Shown: positions 27,725 through 36,069, numbered from the stretch's first letter. The stretch: 64,000 nt of DNA from Chryseobacterium oryzae (GCF_022811665.1 NZ_CP094529.1:248001-312000), one strand, 5' to 3'. Notes: a model not told the origin generated them from the sequence alone. Translations and numbers: made by a program.

Positions 27725-29254
27725 TTAAGGCATTTTAAACCCTTTAGTGTAAATTCTTCCGTAGTTGTCTACAAATTTTACCTGAACGTTTCCTTTGTAA
27801 CCATCAAGGATTTTTTCTACATCTTTCTGGGAATTTACAGGCTTTCCGTTGATTTCTATGATGATATAATCATCTACAATACCAATTTTTGCCATCTCGC
27901 TTCCTTCTGTAACGTTTTTAGAAACGACACCACTATTAAGACCATATTCTGTTTTAAATTTGTCGTTAAGAGGTTCAAATTCGGCACCAATTTTTTCGCT
28001 AACGCTCAAATCTGCTTTGGTTCTGGTAGAAGTTCCTCCTTTCTGATCTCTTAGTGTAACAGTGGCAACATTGTCTTTTCCATTTCTGGTAAATGATACC
28101 TGTACTTTATCTCCAGGTCTTTTACTCCCGATGGCAACCGATAAATCTGCAAAATCAGTAATGTCTGAACCATCTACTTTGGTAATTACATCTCCTTTTT
28201 TAAGTCCTGCATCCTGTGCACCGCTATTTTCAGAGAAGCCAGTTACATACACTCCAGAACCGGATTTTATATTGGTTTTATTTTCTCTGTTGTATGCTGC
28301 AACCAACTGGTCGTTAGATAAATCCATAGAAGAAACTCCTAAGAAACCTCTTTGTACAATTCCGAATTTCTTAATGTCTTCGATAATTTTTCTTGCCAGA
28401 TTAGCCGGAACCGCAAATCCGTACCCTTGATAATAACCATTTGTAGAGGATATTGCAGAATTAATTCCGATTAAATCACCATTTACGTTAACTAAAGCTC
28501 CGCCGGAGTTTCCTGGGTTAATAGCTGCATCGGTCTGTATAAAACTTTCAATAGGGTTGGTTGCTTTGCCTTGTCCGCTTAAGATTCCTATTCCTCGTCC
28601 TTTTGCAGAAATAATTCCGGCAGTTACGGTGGAATTCAAACCAAGTGGATTCCCAACTGCTAATACCCATTGCCCAACTTCAACATTGTCTGAATTGGCA
28701 AAGTTGAGGTAAGGAAGTCCTTTTTCCTCAATCTTTAATAAAGAAATGTCTGTATTTGGATCTGTACCCACCAAAGTAGCAATGTAAGATTTTTTATTGC
28801 TTAAAACGACTTCAAGTTTATTGGCTCCCGCAACAACGTGGTTGTTCGAAATAATATAACCATCAGGAGAGATAATTACTCCCGAACCTAGACCAGATGG
28901 CATATTTTCCGGTGCTTGTTGCTGAGGTCTCTGTCTTTGGTTTCTTCCGCCACCAAAAGGATCTCCAAAGAAAAAATCGAAAATATCCTGTTCGGAAGCC
29001 CTGCTCGAAGCTCTCGTCTGATAATTTTTAATAGTTACTACTGCAGGAACAGTGGTTTTTGCTGCTTTCACGAAATCGTCGCCTACTCCGGCTGTGTTCA
29101 TTCCCACGAAGGAAGCATTGGTAGATTTTGTGAAGTATGATTGGTCAGAAGTAGTTGAATCGTGACCAATGTATTGTTGTACGCCGACTGTAGTTGCTCC
29201 TGAGATTACGCCAACGACAGCAAATGGTAATAGTTTTTTAAATGTACTCTTCAT
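27725..29254 (-). CDS. degP: Do/DegP-family periplasmic serine protease
   Basis: Envelope protease-chaperone. 509 residues: an N-terminal signal or anchor segment (about 7-25), a trypsin-like domain with His139 (SNNHVVAG), Asp169 (NTDISLLK) and Ser250 (NPGNSGGALV), then two PDZ domains starting near RGFLGVSSMDL and about residue 410. A Gly/Arg/Gln-rich linker (100-117) replaces the LA loop. It removes misfolded proteins under envelope stress. A 9-bp-arm dyad and an exact -7 box lie in the spacer shared with trhO. Confidence 0.94.
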   Translation of the reverse strand: MKSTFKKLLPFAVVGVISGATTVGVQQYIGHDSTTSDQSYFTKSTNASFVGMNTAGVGDDFVKAAKTTVPAVVTIKNYQTRASSRASEQDIFDFFFGDPFGGGRNQRQRPQQQAPENMPSGLGSGVIISPDGYIISNNHVVAGANKLEVVLSNKKSYIATLVGTDPNTDISLLKIEEKGLPYLNFANSDNVEVGQWVLAVGNPLGLNSTVTAGIISAKGRGIGILSGQGKATNPIESFIQTDAAINPGNSGGALVNVNGDLIGINSAISSTNGYYQGYGFAVPANLARKIIEDIKKFGIVQRGFLGVSSMDLSNDQLVAAYNRENKTNIKSGSGVYVTGFSENSGAQDAGLKKGDVITKVDGSDITDFADLSVAIGSKRPGDKVQVSFTRNGKDNVATVTLRDQKGGTSTRTKADLSVSEKIGAEFEPLNDKFKTEYGLNSGVVSKNVTEGSEMAKIGIVDDYIIIEINGKPVNSQKDVEKILDGYKGNVQVKFVDNYGRIYTKGFKMP

Positions 29255-29288
29255 TGTCTTCTAGTTGTTTTTATTTTTTATTCTTAAA

Positions 29289-29296
29289 CAAATTTA
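29289..29296 (-). promoter_or_regulatory. -7 box of degP
   Basis: Exact TAAATTTG on the minus strand, 34 bases before the ATG. Confidence 0.6.
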
Positions 29297-29429
29297 ATGC
29301 TAAATAGGTATTTAATTATTCTTAACTGTTTCAATTTTAACTAAAATTTAACGACAATTATATCAATTTACAGTTTAAGTCGTAATTCTGCCTTACGTTT
29401 AACACTGCTTAAAAAATAATTAAAGACAG

Positions 29430-29464
29430 AATGTCATACCGATAATATGTTTTAATATGACATT
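29430..29464. promoter_or_regulatory. Dyad AATGTCATA / TATGACATT
   Basis: Perfect 9-bp arms with a 17-base spacer, upstream of both divergent promoters. Possible operator; no regulator is known for it. Confidence 0.4.
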
Positions 29465-29521
29465 ATGTAGCCTAGAAAGATGATATATTTTAGTTCTGCT
29501 TCTATAAATTTATAAAAACCT

Positions 29522-29529
29522 TATATTTG
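29522..29529 (+). promoter_or_regulatory. -7 box of trhO
   Basis: Exact TATATTTG followed by CA, 32 bases before the ATG. Confidence 0.65.
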
Positions 29530-29561
29530 CAAAAATTTTTCTCACTTAAAAAGTTTATAGC

Positions 29562-30923
29562 ATGCAACTGTACAACACCTTAAGCGCAGAAGAAAGAGCT
29601 AAACTTATCGACGAAGCCGGTCAGGAACGTCTTACACTGTCTTTCTATGCGTATGCCAAAATTGAAAATCCTAAAAAATTTCGCGACGATTTATTTATAG
29701 CCTGGAATGAATTAGATGCTCTTGGACGTATTTATGTTGCTCATGAAGGCATTAATGCTCAAATGAGTGTGCCTGCGGATAATTTTGAGGCTTTTCGTGA
29801 TACGCTGGAAGAATATGATTTCATGAAAGGTATTCGTCTGAATGTTGCTGTAGAGCAAGACGATCATTCTTTCCTTAAACTTACCATTAAAGTTAGAAAT
29901 AAAATTGTAGCAGATGGTCTTAATGACGAGACTTTTGATGTTACCAACAAAGGAATTCACCTTAAAGCCAAAGAGTTTAATCAGCTTTTGGATGACCCGA
30001 ATACTATTGTAGTAGATTTCCGAAATCATTATGAAAGTGAAGTAGGGCATTTTGAAGGAGCTATTACTCCGGATGTAGAAAATTTCAGAGAAAGTTTACC
30101 TATTATAAACGAACAGCTTCAGGATTACAAAGAAGATAAAAATCTTTTGATGTACTGCACCGGAGGAATTCGTTGTGAGAAAGCAAGTGCTTATTTCAAG
30201 CATCAAGGATTCAAAAATGTATATCAGCTTGAAGGAGGAATTATAGAATATACACGACAGATAAAAGAAGACAATATCCCAAGTAAATTTATTGGTAAAA
30301 ACTTTGTATTCGACCACCGTTTGGGAGAAAGAATTACCGATGATATTATTTCTCAATGTCATCAGTGCGGTAAACCGTGTGATAATCATACCAACTGTGC
30401 AAACGATGCGTGTCATCTTCTTTTTATTCAGTGTGACGATTGTAAAGCAGCCATGGAAAACTGTTGCTCTACCGAATGCTTAGAAATTATACATTTGCCG
30501 GCAGAGGAGCAGAAAAAACTCAGAAAAGGTAAGCAGGTAGGTAATAAAGTTTTCAGAAAAGGAAAATCGGATTCATTGGTATATAAAAAATCCGGGAATC
30601 TTTCGAATCAGCCTTTAGCTAAAGCAATCTCGAACGATGTCCGCCAAAAAATCAAACAGAAAAAAGTTCTTATCGGAAAATCTGAACATTATTTTAAAAA
30701 TGCAAAAGTTGCACAGTTTATACTGAGTAACAAAAATCTTTCTGTTGGAGATAAAGTGCTTATTTCTGGTCCTACAACTGGGGAACAGGAGATTGTAATT
30801 GCTGATTTGTTTGCAAATGGTGTTCAGGTGGAAACTGCAAATTCCGGAGATCAAATCACTTTTGAAGTTCCTTTCAGAACAAGATTGTCTGATAAGCTTT
30901 ATAAAATTATTCAACCTTCTTAA
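29562..30923 (+). CDS. trhO: tRNA U34 hydroxylase TrhO with extra C-terminal U32-like domain
   Basis: Oxygen-dependent hydroxylation of tRNA uridine 34 to 5-hydroxyuridine. The N-terminal acylphosphatase-like region (about 25-115) and rhodanese domain (about 140-235) match TrhO/YceA, with the active Cys in MYCTGGIRCEKAS (Cys199, Cys205). A Cys-rich block follows (266-305, CHQCGKPCDNHTNCANDAC and CDDC). At 453 residues it is about 100 longer than E. coli TrhO. The added tail (about 366-453: KKVLIGKSEHYFKNAKVAQF, then VGDKVLISGPTTG) resembles the C-terminal barrel of U32 peptidase-like proteins such as TrhP, which makes the same modification. Family assignment of the tail is from memory. Confidence 0.92.
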   Translation: MQLYNTLSAEERAKLIDEAGQERLTLSFYAYAKIENPKKFRDDLFIAWNELDALGRIYVAHEGINAQMSVPADNFEAFRDTLEEYDFMKGIRLNVAVEQDDHSFLKLTIKVRNKIVADGLNDETFDVTNKGIHLKAKEFNQLLDDPNTIVVDFRNHYESEVGHFEGAITPDVENFRESLPIINEQLQDYKEDKNLLMYCTGGIRCEKASAYFKHQGFKNVYQLEGGIIEYTRQIKEDNIPSKFIGKNFVFDHRLGERITDDIISQCHQCGKPCDNHTNCANDACHLLFIQCDDCKAAMENCCSTECLEIIHLPAEEQKKLRKGKQVGNKVFRKGKSDSLVYKKSGNLSNQPLAKAISNDVRQKIKQKKVLIGKSEHYFKNAKVAQFILSNKNLSVGDKVLISGPTTGEQEIVIADLFANGVQVETANSGDQITFEVPFRTRLSDKLYKIIQPS

Positions 30924-30935
30924 AGTATTCTTTAA

Positions 30936-31508
30936 ATGCTTAAAGCAGATCTTAGAAAAAAATATATGGAAAAAAGAAAAACCTTGTCGAAAGATGAGGT
31001 TTTATCGTTTTCTAATGATATTTTTAAGAATTTTCAGGGTTATTTTCAGCTGAAGCCCGGAGATAAAGTTCATTTGTTTATTCCGATTGATAAATTTAAA
31101 GAAGTTAAAACCGAATTTTTTATTGATTACTGTCTGCAAAATGCAATTAGGGTTTTCGTTCCGAAAGTATTAGGAGAGCATCTTATTTCTGTGGAAATTT
31201 TCGAAAACACCGCTTTTGAAACAAATCATTGGGGTATTTCCGAACCGGTTTCTTCCATAGATTCTGGAGTTCTAGACTTTGATTATGTTCTTACGCCACT
31301 ATTATACTGCGATTCGGCGGGAAATAGAGTTGGCTACGGAAAAGGATTTTATGATGCTTTTTTTGAAAATATTTCTTCTACCTCAAAAAAAATCGGAGTT
31401 AATTATTTTAACCCCGAAGATATGATTGATGATGTGAGAGAAGAAGATATTCCCTTAGATTATTTGGTGACACCAACCGAAGTGCTGTCTTTTTTAGGCT
31501 TAAAATAA
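30936..31508 (+). CDS. 5-formyltetrahydrofolate cyclo-ligase
   Basis: ATP-dependent conversion of 5-formyl-THF to 5,10-methenyl-THF, recovering folate. 190 residues with the basic start LKADLRKKYMEKRKTLS, the LTPLL strand and the family loop GNRVGYGKGFYDAFF that binds phosphate/ATP. It follows trhO by 12 bases, so they are probably co-transcribed. Its last 49 bases overlap, in antisense, the 3' end of the lipoprotein gene on the other strand. Confidence 0.95.
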   Translation: MLKADLRKKYMEKRKTLSKDEVLSFSNDIFKNFQGYFQLKPGDKVHLFIPIDKFKEVKTEFFIDYCLQNAIRVFVPKVLGEHLISVEIFENTAFETNHWGISEPVSSIDSGVLDFDYVLTPLLYCDSAGNRVGYGKGFYDAFFENISSTSKKIGVNYFNPEDMIDDVREEDIPLDYLVTPTEVLSFLGLK

Positions 31509-32035
31509 AAATTCGTAAAATAAAATTTGAATTCTTTTTTAAACTGAATTTCTTTAGATACTAAAGTATATTGGGCATTTCTTTCAAAAATTCCAATCGA
31601 TTTATTTTGGTTGTCAAAATATTCTACATTAAATTTTGCAAGATTTAGAGTATCCTTATTTTTTATTTGCTGATATACATTAATAGAGTTTACCATCGCT
31701 TTTTTTACTTTAAGACTTTCCAGCTCTTTAAAAAGGTCTTTAAAGGTTAAAGAATCTGGTTTCTGGAAGTATTTTTCCATCTGAGAATAAATTGCGGTAT
31801 CTATTTCGGTATTTCTATTTCCAGATAAATATAGCGCAGACAAATCCAAAACTTCCTGAATTTTTTGTTGAGTAATAGTATTAATCGCCTGTGCACTGTC
31901 CATTTGCACAATTCTGTTATTGGTGTTTCTCAGCTTTTGGAGATCGCTTAGAGATTCCGTTTCTTTTTTTACACAGGAAAGGGCAGCTAAGCCAATAATT
32001 ATGCTGAAAAACAAAATTTTACTGATTGTTTTCAT
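31460..32035 (-). CDS. Lipoprotein of unknown function, second gene of a two-gene unit
   Basis: 191 residues with a lipoprotein signal (IGLAALSC, lipidated Cys21) and a helical, Lys/Gln-rich body. I do not recognise a domain. Its ATG lies inside the end of the upstream membrane-protein gene (17-base overlap), so the two are translated together. Its 3' end overlaps the convergent cyclo-ligase gene by 49 bases. Both the overlap and the shared operon suggest that it works with the upstream bitopic protein. Confidence 0.75.
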   Translation of the reverse strand: MKTISKILFFSIIIGLAALSCVKKETESLSDLQKLRNTNNRIVQMDSAQAINTITQQKIQEVLDLSALYLSGNRNTEIDTAIYSQMEKYFQKPDSLTFKDLFKELESLKVKKAMVNSINVYQQIKNKDTLNLAKFNVEYFDNQNKSIGIFERNAQYTLVSKEIQFKKEFKFYFTNFYFKPKKDSTSVGVTK

Positions 32036-33185
32036 TGTTAGAGATTTTAAATTTTATCGAAACAATTTTTCCTTTATCTTTTTTCATTTCAATCAACTTC
32101 AGATTCTTTAAAGAAGTGGTTGGTGTGGTTACAAGAGTAATATATTTCTGCTTATCGAGTGTTTCAACACCGTAGATATCACTGTCATACACCTGAGTAA
32201 TCACTGCGTCATTGCTAATGCGGCTTTCCAGCTGTTTTCTTTTTTGCTTTATCAATTCTTCGGTATTGGCTCCCTGGATGTCTTTAATAGAAAAATAGTA
32301 GACCGCCATTTTATAATCGTCTGGTTTTAAAGCAATCGTTTCTTTTTCTGGAGCGTTTTCGAGATTTCTATTGATTTCTAAGTTTTCGTAAACGGTAGAA
32401 CTGATTTGCATTTTAAGGTTTTTATCCTTTGAAGGATATACAAAGCACTCTCCAGGCTTAATTCTATAGAAAATAGGAGATTCGTTTTCTTTAATAACTT
32501 TAATTTCAATATCTCTTTGTACACTCAGATTTCTATCGGCATCCGTAAAACAGTAAGTATAAGTTTTTTGAAAAATTTCATCTTTAAATCCTAAAAGTCC
32601 GGCTAAAACAATAAAAATCGAGCTTGCCGCAATCCATATTGCTTTTTGATAGTTCTTTTTGGGCTCTTTTTTTAACGATTGTAAACTGTTTTCCTGAGAA
32701 TTGTTTTTTTCTTTAATTATTTGATTTTCAGAATTGTTATTTTGTAAATCATCATTTTTAGCCTCGATTTTGATGATTTTTGATGGGGTTTGATCAGGTT
32801 CTGGCAGATTTAAGGCACTGGAAATTGTTTTCTCCAATTCCTGAAGCTCGTCATCATTCAAATCCTTATCTTCTGTAAGAATTTCATCAGCAAAAAGATG
32901 TTTTTTCTTGAATTCATACCACGAGCTGTATCCCGCATAAATACTCAATAAATTGAGCATATCTATTCTCGGAAGTTTGGTAACGGGAGAAGATTTGAAA
33001 TAGGTGTAAAAAGATTTTTCGCTGATGTTTCCTTTTGCTTTTTTTCGCAAATCTTCCTGAAAATATATGATATCAATCCCCTTCCATTTAGAAATATCAT
33101 CATAAGATGGGGAATGATCTTTTAAATATTGAGCCTGAACATCCTTTTTCAGCTCTTCAAAATGTAATAGTTCTAAATCGGTCAC
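32019..33185 (-). CDS. Bitopic membrane protein with cytoplasmic helical domain, unknown family
   Basis: 388 residues. The N-terminal ~100 (FEELKKDVQAQYL, then SEKSFYTYFKS and PRIDMLNLLSIYAGYSSWYEF) form a compact helical domain that looks like a DNA- or protein-binding fold. An acidic, Asn-rich linker follows, then one membrane helix (182-200, AIWIAASSIFIVLAGLLGF) and a ~185-residue extracytoplasmic domain. The order resembles one-component transmembrane sensors. I do not recognise the family. Co-transcribed with the downstream lipoprotein; an exact promoter box lies upstream. Confidence 0.75.
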   Translation of the reverse strand: MTDLELLHFEELKKDVQAQYLKDHSPSYDDISKWKGIDIIYFQEDLRKKAKGNISEKSFYTYFKSSPVTKLPRIDMLNLLSIYAGYSSWYEFKKKHLFADEILTEDKDLNDDELQELEKTISSALNLPEPDQTPSKIIKIEAKNDDLQNNNSENQIIKEKNNSQENSLQSLKKEPKKNYQKAIWIAASSIFIVLAGLLGFKDEIFQKTYTYCFTDADRNLSVQRDIEIKVIKENESPIFYRIKPGECFVYPSKDKNLKMQISSTVYENLEINRNLENAPEKETIALKPDDYKMAVYYFSIKDIQGANTEELIKQKRKQLESRISNDAVITQVYDSDIYGVETLDKQKYITLVTTPTTSLKNLKLIEMKKDKGKIVSIKFKISNNENNQ

Positions 33186-33245
33186 TTTATCAAAAAGTAG
33201 TTAAAATATTGATTTTCAGTTATAATTAATTGTAAAACTGTTTTA

Positions 33246-33299
33246 CAAAGGTATTACAATTATTTTTCATAAACAAACTTTCTATCTGCTATACCTTTG
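33246..33299. promoter_or_regulatory. Divergent promoters with identical -7 boxes in a 9-bp inverted repeat
   Basis: CAAAGGTAT (33246-33254) and ATACCTTTG (33291-33299) are perfect reverse complements, each containing TACCTTTG reading outward. The minus promoter also has TTTG 20 bases before its box. One promoter serves the membrane protein pair, the other the small lipoprotein. Confidence 0.7.
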
Positions 33300-33370
33300 T
33301 CTTGTTCAAATAACCGAACAGAGAAAAAGATTTTAAAAAACAATATTAACAAAATTAAATTTAATTGATT

Positions 33371-33643
33371 ATGAAAAAGTCATTATTCGTAGCTGCTATC
33401 GCTGCTATCTCTTTAGTTGCTTGTAAAAAAGGTGATGCTACAGAAACTAAAACAGATTCTTTAAAAGTTGAAGGAGATTCTACTCTTAACGCTATCGATT
33501 CTACTAAAACTGCTGCTGTAGATTCTATCAAAACTAACGCTAACGCTGCTGTAGATTCAGTTAAAACTGAAGCTAAAAACGCTAAAGAAGAAGTTAAAAC
33601 TGAAGTGAAAAACGAAGTTAAAAAAGAAGAAGTTAAGAAATAA
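33371..33643 (+). CDS. Small Lys/Ala-rich repeat lipoprotein
   Basis: 90 residues. Lipoprotein signal MKKSLFVAAIAAISLVAC with lipidated Cys18, then a low-complexity tail of imperfect repeats (AAVDSIKTNAN, AAVDSVKTEAKNA, KEEVKTEVKNEV) that should form a long helix or coiled coil. Size and design recall Lpp-like spacer lipoproteins, but no homology is claimed. Codon use is strongly biased, which suggests high expression. ATG 33371 is preferred over a TTG six bases earlier. Confidence 0.8.
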   Translation: MKKSLFVAAIAAISLVACKKGDATETKTDSLKVEGDSTLNAIDSTKTAAVDSIKTNANAAVDSVKTEAKNAKEEVKTEVKNEVKKEEVKK

Positions 33644-33667
33644 TTAACTCCAACTTTAAAATAAAAG

Positions 33668-33698
33668 AACCGTTTCGTTTACGAAGCGGTTTTTTTGT
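33668..33698 (+). terminator. Terminator of the small lipoprotein gene
   Basis: AACCGTTTCG / CGAAGCGGTT (one G-U pair), 4-base loop and a T run. Confidence 0.85.
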
Positions 33699-33753
33699 TG
33701 TTTACAGTTTTAAATTTTTCTGGTTGTGCAATTTAATTAATCAAGTATAATCA

Positions 33754-34521
33754 TTAAGATTTTTTCTGTCTTAAAGTTTCATAACAGGTAATTGCAACAG
33801 CATTACTAAGATTTAAAGAATCTATACTTCCTGCCATCGGTATAAGAGTGTTTTTGCCTTTTCCCACCCAAAAATCGCTCAATCCGGAATGCTCTGTTCC
33901 GAATAAAATTGCAGATTTCTGCTTAAAATCTCTAGTATAAAGATCTTCGGAAGTATTATCCATAATTGTTGTATAGATATTGAACTTATTTTTGTGAAGA
34001 AAATCCACTGTTTCCTGATTTTCTGCCTGAAAAACTTCCATTCCGAAAAGGCATCCAACGCTTGAACGAATTACATTGGGATTAAAAAAATCTGTTTTCC
34101 CATCTGATACAATTAATGCATCTATTCCAAATGCTTCGCAGCTTCTGAGAATTGCTCCTAAATTTCCGGGTTTTTCCACACCTTCCACAACAATAATAGT
34201 GGAATTATCTTTTGGGATAAATGCCGACAATTGGCTTTCTTTTGTTTTGTAAACGCCGATAATTCCTTCTGAGGTACCACGATAAGCTATTTTTTCATAC
34301 ACTTTATCGCTGATTAAATGGATTTTCCCTTTGGGTAAATCTTTTTGGAATATCTGTTCGCAAATGTAAAATTCTACAGCTTCAAAATTGTATTTTAAGG
34401 CACGTTCGTTTTCCTGCTGTCCTTCTACCGCAAAAAAACCAGATTTTTTTCTAAATCTGTTGTCTGTAAGAAGTTTAGAAATATATTTTACTTTTTCGTT
34501 TTGAAAGCTTTCTATTAACAT
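33754..34521 (-). CDS. TrmH-family (SPOUT) RNA 2'-O-methyltransferase
   Basis: Transfers methyl from SAM to a ribose 2'-OH of tRNA or rRNA. 255 residues with an N-terminal substrate-binding domain (YISKLLTDNRFRKKSGFFAVEG) and the SpoU knot motifs 1-3: VEKPGNLGAILRSCEAFG, ILFGTEHSGLS and IPMAGSIDSLNLSNAVAI. The exact target nucleotide cannot be read from sequence. The -7 box ends 4 bases before the ATG, so a leaderless mRNA is predicted. Confidence 0.93.
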   Translation of the reverse strand: MLIESFQNEKVKYISKLLTDNRFRKKSGFFAVEGQQENERALKYNFEAVEFYICEQIFQKDLPKGKIHLISDKVYEKIAYRGTSEGIIGVYKTKESQLSAFIPKDNSTIIVVEGVEKPGNLGAILRSCEAFGIDALIVSDGKTDFFNPNVIRSSVGCLFGMEVFQAENQETVDFLHKNKFNIYTTIMDNTSEDLYTRDFKQKSAILFGTEHSGLSDFWVGKGKNTLIPMAGSIDSLNLSNAVAITCYETLRQKKS

Positions 34522-34525
34522 GCTG

Positions 34526-34554
34526 CAAAATTAGGTAAAATTTGCTGTTAACAA
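34526..34554 (-). promoter_or_regulatory. Promoter of the TrmH-family gene, predicted leaderless
   Basis: On the minus strand TTG (34554-34552), 18-base spacer, exact TAATTTTG (34533-34526), then only CAGC before the ATG. Confidence 0.7.
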
Positions 34555-34587
34555 AAAGTCTTATTGGTCTGCTGTAAGGAATGCAGA

Positions 34588-35946
34588 TTATTCTTCCGAG
34601 TTTTCGGGCAAATTTTCTCTTGTTTCGACTAGGCTTTGCGGGAGTTCTTTTTTATTTTTAATTCCTAGAGCCTTTAATTTTTGAGTCTGAATTACAAGAT
34701 TATCATTTCCGGTATAAAGTTGCTTGTAGGCATCATTGTAAATATTCTTTGCCTGATCCAGACTTTTTCCCACTTTCTCCAGATTTTCTACAAAACCAAC
34801 AAATTTATCATACAGTTTCGCTCCACGATCGGCTATTTCTATAGAATTTCTGTTTTGATATTCTCTTTTCCATAAATCTGCTATCAGTTTGAGTGAAGTG
34901 ATTAAATTACTGGGATTGAGCAGTAAAATTCTCCTGTCATAAGCGAAATTCCAGAGGTTTTGATCTGCTTGCATCGCTGCAATATAAGCCGGCTCACTTG
35001 GGATGAACATCATTACAAAATCCAGAGATTTTCCGTAATCGTCGTATGCTTTTTGGCTCAGCTGATTAATATGATTTTTTACGGAAGATAAATGCTGATT
35101 GATTTTAATCTGATAAATTTCAGGATCGGTTTCATCTACCAATTCTGTGAAAGCGGTAAGAGAAACTTTAGAATCTATAATTACATTTCTTTCGTCGGGA
35201 TATTTTACAACGGCATCGGGACGCATTTTTTTGCCTGAAAATTCTGAAAAAATGGCTTTATGGTCTTCATCTCTAAGTTCGTGTTCCAGAAAATACTCTC
35301 TGCCTTTTACCAGTCCGGATTTTTCCAGTATGCTTTCCAAAATCATTTCACCCCAGTTTCCCTGGGTTTTACTTTCGCCTTTCAGGGCTTTGGTAAGTCT
35401 TTTTGCGTCTTCCGAAATCTGTTGGTTAAGCAAAGCAAGTTCTTTTACTTTTTCCGCTAAAGAAAATCTTTCTTTGTTTTCTTTTTCATAAGCTTCATTA
35501 ACCCGATTTTTAAGGTCATTTATTTTTTCCTGAAAGGGTTCTAGAATATTTTTAAGGTTATTTTGATTTAAAACAGTGAATTTTTCGGTTTTTTCTTCTA
35601 AAATTCTGTTTGCTAAATTTTCGAACTGAAGTTGTCCTTCTTCCTGAATTTTTTTTGTTTCTTCTTTTTGGTTTTTAAGAAAAGTATTTTCTGCTGATAC
35701 TTTTGCAAATTCGGTTTTTAGATCACTTAAAAGATCTGAAAGCTGAAGATTGATATCTTTTTCCTGCGAAACCGTTTGGTTTAGCTCCTGTATTTTTAAA
35801 TTTAGATGATTAAGATTGGCTTGGTTCTGAATGTTGATAGTATGAAGTTCATCAAATTGTTTTCTGGAAACTGAATTTGATTTTATTAAAAAATAGGCTA
35901 CAATAAAGCCTAAAATTACTCCAACGAAAAGATATAGAAATTCCAT
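34588..35946 (-). CDS. rmuC: RmuC-family DNA recombination protein
   Basis: 452 residues. An N-terminal membrane anchor (about 3-21, LYLFVGVILGFIVAYFLI) is followed by a long coiled coil (about 30-190) and the RmuC nuclease-like domain (KGESKTQGNWGEMILESILE, then KYPDERNVIIDSKVSL and MFIPSEPAY). RmuC limits DNA inversions at short inverted repeats. It is the first gene read before the TrmH-family gene but has its own promoter box 4 bases from the ATG. Confidence 0.93.
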   Translation of the reverse strand: MEFLYLFVGVILGFIVAYFLIKSNSVSRKQFDELHTINIQNQANLNHLNLKIQELNQTVSQEKDINLQLSDLLSDLKTEFAKVSAENTFLKNQKEETKKIQEEGQLQFENLANRILEEKTEKFTVLNQNNLKNILEPFQEKINDLKNRVNEAYEKENKERFSLAEKVKELALLNQQISEDAKRLTKALKGESKTQGNWGEMILESILEKSGLVKGREYFLEHELRDEDHKAIFSEFSGKKMRPDAVVKYPDERNVIIDSKVSLTAFTELVDETDPEIYQIKINQHLSSVKNHINQLSQKAYDDYGKSLDFVMMFIPSEPAYIAAMQADQNLWNFAYDRRILLLNPSNLITSLKLIADLWKREYQNRNSIEIADRGAKLYDKFVGFVENLEKVGKSLDQAKNIYNDAYKQLYTGNDNLVIQTQKLKALGIKNKKELPQSLVETRENLPENSEE

Positions 35947-35950
35947 TATT

Positions 35951-35958
35951 CAAAATTA
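35951..35958 (-). promoter_or_regulatory. -7 box of rmuC, predicted leaderless
   Basis: Exact TAATTTTG on the minus strand followed by AATA and the ATG. Confidence 0.6.
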
Positions 35959-35993
35959 CGAAAGAAAGTAGTCTTAGAAAATTTTTCTTTTCC

Positions 35994-36029
35994 ACAAAAA
36001 AACCTCAAAGGTTGATAAGCCTTCGAGGT
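35994..36029 (-). terminator. Terminator downstream of pncB and its structured element
   Basis: On the minus strand ACCTCGAAGG / CCTTTGAGGT (one G-U pair) with an 8-base loop and a T run. Confidence 0.7.
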
Positions 36030-36069
36030 CTGAAAAATGTTATGTTTTTTTATTTACCGTTGAATTGTA

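Larger units (their letters stand above)
29255..29561. other. Divergent regulatory spacer degP/trhO
   Basis: 307 AT-rich bases without a coding frame. Contains the degP -7 box (29289-29296), a dyad (29430-29464) and the trhO -7 box (29522-29529). Confidence 0.65.
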
